A DNA stretch of 64,000 nt from Streptomyces corallincola (lineage in GTDB: Bacteria > Actinomycetota > Actinomycetes > Streptomycetales > Streptomycetaceae). Both the position numbers and the translations under genes were made by a program. Positions 42,502 through 50,981 of the stretch are shown here, piece by piece. Under the pieces are notes generated by a model. It was given only the letters and a program-made list of their open reading frames with translations. It had not been told where the DNA came from and searched no databases. The stretch's first letter is position 1, and each line of letters opens with the position of its first letter. The stretch spans positions 124,001-188,000 of the forward strand of contig NZ_JAHRXF010000005.1 of the NCBI RefSeq assembly GCF_019104725.1, read 5' to 3'.

Positions 42502-44105
42502 CGCGCGCCTGGTGGCGGGACGCCGTCACCTACGAGATCTACCCCCGCGCCTTCGCGGACGGGAACGGCGACGGCGTGGGCGACCTGCCCGGCGCCACCG
42601 CCCGCCTCGGCCACCTCGCCCACCTCGGTGTGGACTCCGTGTGGATCACCCCGTTCTACCCCTCGCCCCTCGCGGACGGCGGGTACGACATCGCGGACCA
42701 CACCGGGGTCGCCGCCGACCTCGGCACGCCCGCCGACTTCGACGCCCTGGTCACCGCGGCGCACGCCCTCGGGCTCAAGGTGCTCGTGGACGTGGTCCCC
42801 AACCACACCTCCGACCACCACCCCTGGTTCCAGCGGGCGTTGAAGGACGGCGCGGCCCGCGACCGGTACCTGTTCCGGCCCGGCCGGGGTACGCACGGCG
42901 AACTCCCGCCCAACGACTGGCAGTCGGCGTTCGGCGGCCCCGCCTGGACCCGGATCACCGAACCGGACGGCACCCCGGGACCCTGGTACCTGCACCTGCA
43001 CGCACCCGAGCAGCCGGACCTCGACTGGCGCCATCCCGAGGTGGTCTCGGACTTCGAGCGGATTCTCGTCCACTGGCTGGACCGGGGTGTGGACGGCTTC
43101 CGGGTGGACGTGGCGCACGCCCTCTTCAAGGCCGACGGCCTGCCCGACGCGGGCCCCGGCCAGCACCGGGACGCGCACCGCAACCACCTGATGCCGTACT
43201 ACGACCAGCCCGAACTGCACCCGCTGTTCCGCACCTGGCGCACCCTGCTCGACGAACACCCCGCACCCGCCGGGGCCGTCGCCCCGCGCGAGCGGGTGTT
43301 GGTGGCCGAGGCGGGCATCTTCGACCGCGAGCGCCTCGCCCGCTACGTCGCACCCGGTGAGATGCAGCAGATCTTCAACTTCGCCTTCCTGGAATGCCCT
43401 TGGGACGGCAGGGCGATGCGCGAGGTCGTCGAGCGGTCCGCGCAGGGCATGGCCGCCGTCGGCGCCCCGGTCACCTGGGTGCTCTCCAGCCACGACGCCG
43501 TCCGCCCCGTCACCCGGTACGGCGGCGGCCCCACCGGCGCCCGGCGCGCCCGCGCCGCCGCCCTGCTGATGCTCGCCCTGCCCGGCGCCGCCTACGTCTA
43601 CCAGGGCGAGGAACTCGGGCTGCCGCAGGCCCACGTCCCCGACGACCGCATCCAGGACCCGCAGTGGGAACGCTCCGGGCACACCGAACGCGGACGCGAC
43701 GGCTGCCGGGTCCCGCTCCCCTGGAAGGGCACCGAACCCCCGTACGGATTCGGGGAGTCGGCGCCCGGGGCGTGCTGGTTCCCGCAGCCCGCCGACTGGG
43801 CCGCGTACACCGTGGCGGAGCAGGACGGCGACCCGGACTCCATGCTCACCCTCTACCGGATCGCGCTGCGCGCCCGCCGCGCCCACCCCGCCGCCGACGG
43901 GCCGCCGCGCGTCGAAGGCCCCGCCGACGGCTCCTGGTTCGCCGTCGCCCGCTCCGACGAGCTGACCTGCCTCGTCAACTTCGGTACGGAGGCAGTGGAG
44001 TTGGACGCCTCCGCCGAGGTCGTACTCGCCAGTGCCCCGCTCGACGGCCGCCGCGTCCCCACCGACACGGCCGTCTGGATCACCCCCAAGGAGAAGCAGC
44101 AGTGA
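42498..44105 (+). CDS. GH13 alpha-glucosidase-like glycoside hydrolase
   Basis: 535 aa from ATG 42498, overlapping the previous stop (ATGA). It has the GH13 regions: VLVDVVPNHTSDHHPWF (region I), DGFRVDVAHAL with the nucleophile Asp (II), VLVAEAGIF with the acid/base Glu (III), and VLSSHDAVRP with the stabilising Asp (IV). The opening WWRDAVTYEIYPRAFADGNGDGVGDL and the FYPSPLADGGYDIADH block match oligo-1,6-glucosidase/alpha-glucosidase subfamilies. There is no signal peptide, so it acts on imported alpha-glucosides. Its presence beside GH130 suggests a mixed-linkage saccharide. Confidence 0.92.
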   Translation: MTRAWWRDAVTYEIYPRAFADGNGDGVGDLPGATARLGHLAHLGVDSVWITPFYPSPLADGGYDIADHTGVAADLGTPADFDALVTAAHALGLKVLVDVVPNHTSDHHPWFQRALKDGAARDRYLFRPGRGTHGELPPNDWQSAFGGPAWTRITEPDGTPGPWYLHLHAPEQPDLDWRHPEVVSDFERILVHWLDRGVDGFRVDVAHALFKADGLPDAGPGQHRDAHRNHLMPYYDQPELHPLFRTWRTLLDEHPAPAGAVAPRERVLVAEAGIFDRERLARYVAPGEMQQIFNFAFLECPWDGRAMREVVERSAQGMAAVGAPVTWVLSSHDAVRPVTRYGGGPTGARRARAAALLMLALPGAAYVYQGEELGLPQAHVPDDRIQDPQWERSGHTERGRDGCRVPLPWKGTEPPYGFGESAPGACWFPQPADWAAYTVAEQDGDPDSMLTLYRIALRARRAHPAADGPPRVEGPADGSWFAVARSDELTCLVNFGTEAVELDASAEVVLASAPLDGRRVPTDTAVWITPKEKQQ

Positions 44106-45478
44106 ACGACGGAACGGGCCCCGACCTGTCCGCCCTCGTCAAGGCGTACGACGTACGGGGCGTGGTCCCCGACCAGTTCGACGAGGAGCTGGCCCGGCTG
44201 TTCGGCGCCGCCTTCGTCACCGTGACCGGCGCGACCGCCATCGTCACCGGCCACGACATGCGCGACAGCTCGCCCGGCCTCGCCCGCGCCTTCGCCGAGG
44301 GCGCCGCCGCCCAAGGCGCCGACGTCACCGAGACCGGGCTGTGCTCCACCGACGGGCTGTACTTCGCCAGCGGCCTGCTCGGCCTGCCCGGCGCCATGTT
44401 CACCGCCTCCCACAACCCGGCGCGGTACAACGGCATCAAGCTGTGCCGGGCGGGCGCGGCGCCGGTCGGCCAGGACACCGGGCTCGCGGAGATCCGGACC
44501 CTGGTCGAGCGCTGGTCCGGCGGCGCACCGCTGCCCGCGCCCGCCCGCGCGCCCGGCACCCGCACCTCCCGCGATCTGCTGGACGCCTACGCCGGGCACC
44601 TGCTCGGCCTGGTGGACGTGTCCGCCGTACGCCCGCTGAAGATCGTCGTGGACGCGGGTAACGGGATGAGCGGCCTCACCGTCCCGGCCGTGTTCCGGGA
44701 CGTGCCGGTGGACATCGTGCCGCTCTACTTCGAGCTGGACGGCACCTTCCCCCACCACGAGGCCAACCCGCTGGACCCGAAGAACATCGTGGACCTCCAG
44801 CACGCGGTGCGCGCCGAGGGCGCCGATCTCGGGCTGGCCTTCGACGGGGACGCCGACCGGTGCTTCGTGGTGGACGAGCGCGGCGAGGCGGTGTCGCCGT
44901 CCGCGATCACCGCGCTCATCGCCGCCCGGCTGCTCGCGGGAGACCCCGGCGCGACCGTGCTGCACAACCTGATCACCTCGGCCGCCGTGCCCGACGTGAT
45001 CCGCGAGCACGGCGGCACCCCGGTGCGCACCCGCGTCGGCCACTCCTTCATCAAGGCCGAGATGAGCCGCACCGGCGCCGTCTTCGGCGGCGAGCACTCC
45101 GCGCACTACTACTTCAAGGACTTCTGGAACGCCGACACCGGCATGCTCGCCGCCCTGCACGTCATCGCCGAACTCGGCGGCCAGGACGCCCCGTTGTCCG
45201 CGCTGGTCGCCCAGTACGAGCGGTATGCGGCCTCCGGTGAGATCAACAGCACCGTCACCGACCAGGCGGCCACCGTCGCCGTCGTACGGGAGGCGTTCGC
45301 CGGGCGCCCCGGCGTCAGCGCCGACGAACTCGACGGACTGACCGTCACCGGTGACGGCTGGTGGTTCAACCTCCGCCCCTCCAACACCGAACCGCTGCTG
45401 CGGCTCAACGTGGAGGCCCCGGACCGGGCGGCCGTGACCGCGCTGCGGGACGAGGTGCTGGCCCTGGTCCGCGCCTGA
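44102..45478 (+). CDS. manB: Phosphomannomutase/phosphoglucomutase
   Basis: 458 aa from GTG 44102, overlapping the GH13 stop (GTGA). The alpha-D-phosphohexomutase motifs are all present: the phosphoserine loop TASHNPARYNGIK, the metal loop FDGDADRCFVVD, the sugar loop FGGEHSAHYYF and the phosphate-binding loop RPSNTEPLLRL. The N-terminal KAYDVRGVVPDQ is also typical. It interconverts hexose-1- and hexose-6-phosphates. As the last gene of the operon it would send mannose-1-phosphate into central metabolism. The symbol reflects family usage, not proven specificity. Confidence 0.93.
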   Translation: MNDGTGPDLSALVKAYDVRGVVPDQFDEELARLFGAAFVTVTGATAIVTGHDMRDSSPGLARAFAEGAAAQGADVTETGLCSTDGLYFASGLLGLPGAMFTASHNPARYNGIKLCRAGAAPVGQDTGLAEIRTLVERWSGGAPLPAPARAPGTRTSRDLLDAYAGHLLGLVDVSAVRPLKIVVDAGNGMSGLTVPAVFRDVPVDIVPLYFELDGTFPHHEANPLDPKNIVDLQHAVRAEGADLGLAFDGDADRCFVVDERGEAVSPSAITALIAARLLAGDPGATVLHNLITSAAVPDVIREHGGTPVRTRVGHSFIKAEMSRTGAVFGGEHSAHYYFKDFWNADTGMLAALHVIAELGGQDAPLSALVAQYERYAASGEINSTVTDQAATVAVVREAFAGRPGVSADELDGLTVTGDGWWFNLRPSNTEPLLRLNVEAPDRAAVTALRDEVLALVRA

Positions 45479-45504
45479 GCCGACCGCCCCGGGGACCCGT
45501 ACGG

Positions 45505-45548
45505 GACCTGACGCGCCACGGGACCTGACGGCCGTACCGCGTCAGGTC
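45505..45548 (+). terminator. Terminator after the sugar operon
   Basis: Perfect 11-bp arms GACCTGACGCG (45505-45515) and CGCGTCAGGTC (45538-45548). The intervening 22 nt contain a further GGACCTGACGG copy that could compete in folding. It lies between convergent genes. Confidence 0.65.
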
Positions 45549-45586
45549 TCGTACGCATGTGTCCCCGCGTGTGGAGCGGCCCGCGC

Positions 45587-46804
45587 TCAGCCCGGCAGCA
45601 GCAACTGCCCCAGCAGCGCCAGGTCCAGGCCGATCACCGCGACCGTGGCGACGCCCATCACGCCGGTCAGCGCAAGGGAGTTGGCGGCCCGGCCCATGAG
45701 CCTGCGGGACGAGGTCGCCAACAGCAGCGGGATCAGCACCAGCGGCAGGCCGATGGCCAGCACCGCCTGGCTCATGATCAGCATCTGCACGGGTGAGACC
45801 CCGACCGCCAGCAGCACCACGGCGGGCAGCACGGTCGCGCAGCGCCGTACCGAGGCGGGGATACGGCGGCGCAGCAGGCCGCTGGTGACCACGGCGCCCG
45901 CCTGGGTGCCGACCGCCGTCGAGGTCAGCCCGCTCACCAGCAGCGCCACCAGGAACGCGGTCTGCGCGGCCGGGCCGATCCGGGCGGCCACGTCGGAGGC
46001 GATCCCGGAGAAGTCGTCCCCCGCCGAACCACGCAGCGCGCCCGCCCCGACCAGCAGCATCACCGCGTTGGTCGTGCCCGCCAGCAGCATGGCCAGCCCC
46101 ACGTCGATGCGGTGCGCGCCCAGGCTGCGGTAGCCGCGCGCGCAGGCGCTGTGCACGTGCACGGCGTGCGGCATGATCGTCGCGCCGACGATGCCCGCCG
46201 CGAGCAGTACCGCGTCACTGCCCTTCAGGGTCGGCACCAGACCGCTGCCCAGCTCCCCGACACCGGGCGGCCGGGCGAACAGGCAGATCAGGAACGCGGC
46301 CGCGATGATCACCAGCGAGGCCAGCGACACCCCTTGCAGGAAGCGGTCGCCGAGCCGGTCGCCCACCGCCAGCAGCAGCGCGCCCACCCCGGCCGCGACC
46401 AGCCCGCCCACCGGCAGCGGCACCCCGAACAGCAGGTGCAACGCGATGGCGGCGCCCACCACTTCGGCCAGGTCGGTGGCGATGGACACGCCCTCCGCCT
46501 GCACCCAGTAGGCCAGCCGGAACGGCCGCGAGGTGTGCCCCGCGATGAGCTGCGGCAGGCTCCGCCCGGTGGTCGAACCCAGCTTGGCCGCCAGGTACTG
46601 CACCGGCCCCGCGACCACGGTGGCCAGCACCACCACCCACAGCAGCGCCGTGCCGTAGGTGGCGCCCGCCGTCACGTTGGTGACGACGTTGCCGGGATCG
46701 ACGTAGGCGATGGCCGCGACGAAGGCGGGGCCCAGGCGACGCAGCAAGCCGGTCGCCGGGACCCCGCCCCGAGGGCCCGCCGGAAGGGTGCGGACGGTGG
46801 TCAC
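45587..46804 (-). CDS. mntH: Nramp-family divalent metal transporter
   Basis: 405 aa from GTG 46804, supported by GGAGG 10 nt upstream; GTG 46879 would add 25 residues and overlap the cupin gene by 14 bases. The helix-1 metal motif is YVDPGNVVTN and the helix-6 motif GATIMPHAVHVHS, both diagnostic for Nramp. About eleven membrane segments are visible. It takes up Mn2+ or Fe2+ with protons. It directly follows the bicupin gene on the same strand, and an Mn-dependent cupin plus metal importer makes a plausible unit. Confidence 0.92.
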   Translation of the reverse strand: MTTVRTLPAGPRGGVPATGLLRRLGPAFVAAIAYVDPGNVVTNVTAGATYGTALLWVVVLATVVAGPVQYLAAKLGSTTGRSLPQLIAGHTSRPFRLAYWVQAEGVSIATDLAEVVGAAIALHLLFGVPLPVGGLVAAGVGALLLAVGDRLGDRFLQGVSLASLVIIAAAFLICLFARPPGVGELGSGLVPTLKGSDAVLLAAGIVGATIMPHAVHVHSACARGYRSLGAHRIDVGLAMLLAGTTNAVMLLVGAGALRGSAGDDFSGIASDVAARIGPAAQTAFLVALLVSGLTSTAVGTQAGAVVTSGLLRRRIPASVRRCATVLPAVVLLAVGVSPVQMLIMSQAVLAIGLPLVLIPLLLATSSRRLMGRAANSLALTGVMGVATVAVIGLDLALLGQLLLPG

Positions 46805-46865
46805 CGGCCACGCCCCTCCGGCCGCCGCACACGGGACGCGGACGTCCCGCCGGGCGTCACCCGCG

Positions 46866-47906
46866 TCATTCCGTGGCACCCACGGGGTTGATCCGCTTCA
46901 CGATCAGCGGGTCCGCCGGGGTGAACGGGAACTCCGGCAGCTCGCGCTCCGGCATGTTGAACGTGCCCGCCAGCACCTCGCGGGAGAACGTCGTCGCCGT
47001 CGCCCGGTAGCCGATGTCACCCGGCGTGGGCTGGTCGAAGAAGATGAGGAAGTGGAACCCCTCGTCGCCCAGCACCTCGATGTGGTGCGGGTAGGCACGC
47101 GGGATGAAGTACACGTCCCCCTCGTGCAGTTCGTACTCCCCGACCTCGACGTCCGGGCTCAGCACCCGCATCTTGGCCGCGCCCTTGGCGACGTAGCCCA
47201 TCTCGCCGGTCACCGGGTGCCAGTGCGGCTCGCGCATGCCGTCTTCCTTGATGCGCAGCGAGTACATGGAGATGTCGTCCAGCGCCGCCCAGAACTGCTT
47301 GCGGGCCAGGTGCGCCGCGCCGTACGCGTAGGACAGCGGCGCGTTCTGCCCCTCCACGTTGAACAGGTGGGCGTTGGGCATCCGCTGCGTCGCGTCCACC
47401 TGGACACTGCCGCGCCGGGCGAAGATCTCCTCGGCGGGCGACCGCTCGAAGGCGGCGAACGCCGAGCTGGGCAGGTCGTAGGTGTTGGCGAGGACCGGGT
47501 TGGTCATCGCGTTGAGGCTGTCGCGCAGCGAGAAGTGCTGCGGGAGCTCGCTGCGGAGCGCGACGATGATCTCCGCGTCCACCGAGCCGAGGTTCTCGAT
47601 GTGGTACACCGCGCCGGACTCGACGTGGTACATCTGCCCCTGACCGGCGACGAACGAGGCACGCTCACCGGCGTTGGCGAGCATCGTCACCAGGACCTCG
47701 CCGCTGATCACGTAGGCGATCTGGTTGGCGTTGACGTTCCACTGCGGTTCGCGGATCGCTCCCGGCGCCAGGATGATCCTCTTGATGGAGAGCCGCTTGA
47801 GGATGTCCAGGTGCCTGGCATCGACCACCTGGACGCTTCCGAGGTCGTTCTGGAAGGTCGGCTCGGTCTTGTGCAGGGAGACCCAGTAGGGCGACTGTGC
47901 AGACAT
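46866..47906 (-). CDS. Bicupin, oxalate-decarboxylase-like
   Basis: 346 aa. Tandem ATG codons occur at 47909 and 47906; the second leaves a usable 5-nt distance from AGGGGA and is preferred. Two cupin domains are seen. The C-terminal one keeps the metal site: REPHWHPVTGEMGYV with two His and a Glu, and the later His in YPHHIEVL. The N-terminal one has REPQWNVNANQIAYV at the same place, so both His are replaced and it is probably metal-free. Overall it resembles oxalate decarboxylases and germin-like bicupins. The product and substrate remain open. Confidence 0.85.
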   Translation of the reverse strand: MSAQSPYWVSLHKTEPTFQNDLGSVQVVDARHLDILKRLSIKRIILAPGAIREPQWNVNANQIAYVISGEVLVTMLANAGERASFVAGQGQMYHVESGAVYHIENLGSVDAEIIVALRSELPQHFSLRDSLNAMTNPVLANTYDLPSSAFAAFERSPAEEIFARRGSVQVDATQRMPNAHLFNVEGQNAPLSYAYGAAHLARKQFWAALDDISMYSLRIKEDGMREPHWHPVTGEMGYVAKGAAKMRVLSPDVEVGEYELHEGDVYFIPRAYPHHIEVLGDEGFHFLIFFDQPTPGDIGYRATATTFSREVLAGTFNMPERELPEFPFTPADPLIVKRINPVGATE

Positions 47907-48025
47907 CATTCCCCTTGCCGGTTTCGATGAAGCTCGCATCCGGACGGTCCCCGAGTTCCCAACCGAACCTGTCACGGTGCACGTTGAGGCAACAGTCGAA
48001 TGCGACCAAATGGGTGAATTTCGGA

Positions 48026-48856
48026 TCAGTGCGTTGGATTCTCCGCCAGCCCGCGCCGAGGGGCCAGTCGGCGGGTCGCGGCGATCAGCAGGGAGAGGCT
48101 GATGGCGGCCAGCACGATGTAGGAGACATCGGTGTCGAAGCTGTCCCAGGCCGTGTGCAGGGCCACCGCGACGGCGTACACCAGCACGAACAGCCCCACG
48201 GAGCGGCGGTTCCAGCCCCGCGCGGCGGCGTTCCACAGCGCGGCGGCCGTCAGACCCGTCCACGCCATGTGCGCGGCCGGGCTCAACAGGCCCCGGACGA
48301 CCAGCAGATGGTCCACGGCCGACAGGTCGCCGCCCGAGCGGATCAGCTCGACGAAGGCGTAGCCCATCGTCTCGAACGCGGCGAACCCCGCGCCCGAGGC
48401 GACCCCCACCAGCAGCCCGTCGCCGGGATGCCGGTCCCGGATCACGAGCAGCAGCAGCGCCGGGACGATGAGCTTGGCCGCCTCCTCGATGATCCCGACC
48501 GCGATCATGGGCGTCACGTCGAGCAGCAGCAGGGTGCGGTACTCCAGCACACCGGCCGTGGCGACGCCGATGGCACCGCCGACGATCGCCGTACCGGCCA
48601 CCGTGCCGAGCCCCACCCCGAAGTCCAGCCGCCGGCCCGCCACGAACGCGACGAACGCGGCCGGGATCAGCGCCGCGCCGAAGAAGAGGAGCGCGGGCAC
48701 CAGATTCGGGTTGTTCGTGGAGATCAGGGCCGCGTGGATGGCCCAGAACAGCAGCAGTCCGACGGCGAGGACGGCGAGCCACCCCCACCGGCGGCCGGCA
48801 CGGACCAGTGGACCGTCGGGGGCGCGAGCGGTCTCAGCCGCGAAGGTCACGGACAC
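48026..48856 (-). CDS. PrsW-family intramembrane metalloprotease
   Basis: 276 aa from GTG 48856, with GGAGG about 4 nt upstream. Seven or eight membrane segments are visible. The proposed catalytic motifs are GIIEEAAKLIVP (EExxK), FAAFETMGYAF (FxxxE), and the His-containing helix AAHMAWTGLTAAAL. Related membrane proteases such as PrsW of Bacillus cut anti-sigma factors; the target here is unknown, and no sigma/anti-sigma pair is nearby. It is divergent from the LysR gene at 49079. Confidence 0.9.
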   Translation of the reverse strand: MSVTFAAETARAPDGPLVRAGRRWGWLAVLAVGLLLFWAIHAALISTNNPNLVPALLFFGAALIPAAFVAFVAGRRLDFGVGLGTVAGTAIVGGAIGVATAGVLEYRTLLLLDVTPMIAVGIIEEAAKLIVPALLLLVIRDRHPGDGLLVGVASGAGFAAFETMGYAFVELIRSGGDLSAVDHLLVVRGLLSPAAHMAWTGLTAAALWNAAARGWNRRSVGLFVLVYAVAVALHTAWDSFDTDVSYIVLAAISLSLLIAATRRLAPRRGLAENPTH

Positions 48857-49078
48857 GGTTCCTCCCTCTCTCCGAACGTGCTCGTCGAACGTGCGCGTCG
48901 AAAACTGCGTGTGACCACAGCCTGGTGGAGGGGACGTACGTCACACATCGGTCAAGTGACTGGCCGCCGTATCCGGCGGATCGGTCGGCGCGATGGTTGA
49001 ATCGACCGCCGCCGGGCGCCAGGTCCCGGCCCGCACGCCCATCACCAGCGGTTACGTCCGATGACGGAGGGAGTTCCC

Positions 49079-49999
49079 GTGGAACTGCGTCACCTCAAGT
49101 ACTTCGTCGCCGTCGCCGACCAGCACAGCTTCACCCGGGCCGCCGCGCGCTGCTTCGTCGCGCAGTCCGCGCTCAGCCAGCAGATCGCCCGGCTGGAGAA
49201 GGAGGTGGGCTCCCCGCTGTTCAGCCGGAGCAGCCGCTCGGTGCGGCTCACCGCCGCCGGGGAACTCCTGCTGCCGCTGGCCCGCCGCATCCTGGCCGAC
49301 GTGGACAACGCGCAGGCCGCGCTGGACGCCCTCGGCGGGCTGCGGCACGGACGGCTGCGGCTCGGCCTGGCGCAGACCGCCGTCTCCGACCTGGACATGG
49401 TCGAGGTCATGGCGGAGTACCACGCCCGCCACCCCGGCATCCACTTCTCCGTCACCAACGCGCCCAGCTACGAGATGGCCGCCTCGGTCGTCGCGGGCGA
49501 ACTGGACCTGGCCGTCGTCGGCCTCGGACCCCGCCAGCTCCCCGAGGGGCTGCGCCACCGGCTGCTCGGCAGCGACCCGCTGGTCGCCGTCGTCCCGCAC
49601 GACCACCCCCTCGCCGGTCACCGGGAGATCAGCCTCACCGAACTGCCCGCCGACCGGCCCCTCATCCAGTTCCTCCAGGGCTCCGGGCTGCGCCGCCAGG
49701 TCGAGGCCGCCTTCGCCCGGGCCGGTGTCGAGGCGGGCCAGCACTTCGAGATCGGCCGGGTCAGCGACATGGTCCGGCTGGCCGCGCGCGGTGTCGGCGT
49801 CACCGTCGTCCCCCGCTCCTCGCTCGGCCCGAGCGGTCCGCCCGAGGGCGCGCGGGCACTGCGCCTCGACGACGAGGAGGCGTGGCACAACCTGTACGTG
49901 GTCTACGACGAAGGACGCCTCGCCCCGGCGGCGGCCGCCTTCCTGGACCTGCTGGAATCCCCCGCGGCAGCCGGGCCCGGTCACCATCCATCTGTTTGA
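49079..49999 (+). CDS. LysR-family transcriptional regulator
   Basis: 306 aa from GTG 49079, with GGAGGGAG about 5 nt upstream; the in-frame ATG 49061 lies before this site. The HTH reads LRHLKYFVAVADQHSFTRAA, with AQSALSQQIARLEKEVGSPLF. The effector domain has LRLGLAQTAVSDLDMVEVM and VSDMVRLAARGVGVTVVPRS. It is divergent from the PrsW gene and 66 nt upstream of the DUF1275 gene, either of which could be its target. Confidence 0.92.
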   Translation: MELRHLKYFVAVADQHSFTRAAARCFVAQSALSQQIARLEKEVGSPLFSRSSRSVRLTAAGELLLPLARRILADVDNAQAALDALGGLRHGRLRLGLAQTAVSDLDMVEVMAEYHARHPGIHFSVTNAPSYEMAASVVAGELDLAVVGLGPRQLPEGLRHRLLGSDPLVAVVPHDHPLAGHREISLTELPADRPLIQFLQGSGLRRQVEAAFARAGVEAGQHFEIGRVSDMVRLAARGVGVTVVPRSSLGPSGPPEGARALRLDDEEAWHNLYVVYDEGRLAPAAAAFLDLLESPAAAGPGHHPSV

Positions 50000-50065
50000 C
50001 CGATCGCTGCGGCCGTATCCATATGTTGGACCGCTGATCGTGCGCGGGCCATGCTGGAGGAGGAG

Positions 50066-50842
50066 ATGCCCCCTCTGTCCTGGAACGGAACTGTGATGGC
50101 GATCGACACCCGGCACGTCATGCTGCGCGAGGCATGGGCCACCGTGGTCCCCGACCCGCGCGACCGGCACGGTCCGCTGCCGCCGGTCATGCTGGCGATG
50201 ACCGTGGTCACCGGACTGGTGGACGCCTTCAGCTTCCTCGGCCTCGGCCATGTGTTCGTCGCCAACATGACGGGCAACGTGATCTTCTCCGGCTTCGCGC
50301 TCGCCGGGGCCTCCGGGTTCGTCCCGGCCGCCTCGCTCGCGGCCCTCGCCGCGTTCGCCACCGGTGCCTTCCTCGGTGGGCGTACGGCTCACCGCTTCCG
50401 GGGCCACCGGGGACGCGTGCTGCACCAGGCGCTGGTCCTGGAGACGGTCCTGGTCGTCGCCGCCTTCGTCGTCGCGGCCGTGGCCGACCCCGCGCACCCG
50501 GTGCCGCGCTTCGTCCTGATCGCCCTGCTCGGCGTCGCGCTGGGCGGACAGAACGCCACCGCCCGCGCCCTCGCGGTCCCCGACCTGACCACCACCGTGC
50601 TGACCCTCACCATCACCGGCATGGCCTCCGACAACCGGGCCGCCGGGGGCAGGGGCGCCCGCTCCGGACGGCGCCTGCTCTCCGTCGCGTGCCTCTTCGC
50701 GGGCGGGGTGGGCGGCGCCGAGGCCGTCCTGCACGGGTACGCCGCGCTGCCTCTGCTGCTCGCCGCCGTCCTGCTCGCCACGGTCACCCTGATCTCCTTC
50801 CGGCTGAACCGCTCGCAGGCCGGGTGGACGGCTCCGCTGTAG
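50066..50842 (+). CDS. DUF1275 (YoaK-like) membrane protein
   Basis: 258 aa. ATG 50066 follows GGAGGAGG by a few bases; ATG 50051 lies before that sequence and is unlikely, and ATG 50096 is possible. DUF1275 is shown by VMLAMTVVTGLVDAFSFLGLGHVFVANMTGNVIFSGFAL, with the conserved D-A, N-x-T-G-N motif, and by LGGQNATARALAVPDLTTTVLTLTITGMASD. Six membrane segments are visible. The family's function is not established. Confidence 0.9.
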   Translation: MPPLSWNGTVMAIDTRHVMLREAWATVVPDPRDRHGPLPPVMLAMTVVTGLVDAFSFLGLGHVFVANMTGNVIFSGFALAGASGFVPAASLAALAAFATGAFLGGRTAHRFRGHRGRVLHQALVLETVLVVAAFVVAAVADPAHPVPRFVLIALLGVALGGQNATARALAVPDLTTTVLTLTITGMASDNRAAGGRGARSGRRLLSVACLFAGGVGGAEAVLHGYAALPLLLAAVLLATVTLISFRLNRSQAGWTAPL

Positions 50843-50981
50843 AAGTCCCGCCTTCCCCGGCGGAGGCCCGCCGGGGTGTCCTCGCCGGTCGGCGGACATG
50901 TCGTAGCGTGCGAGTTCTTCCCGCGCGGGTAGGAGAGCGCGCGGGGAGAGTCCCCGTCCGCCGCCGCCCCCGGAGTGCACC

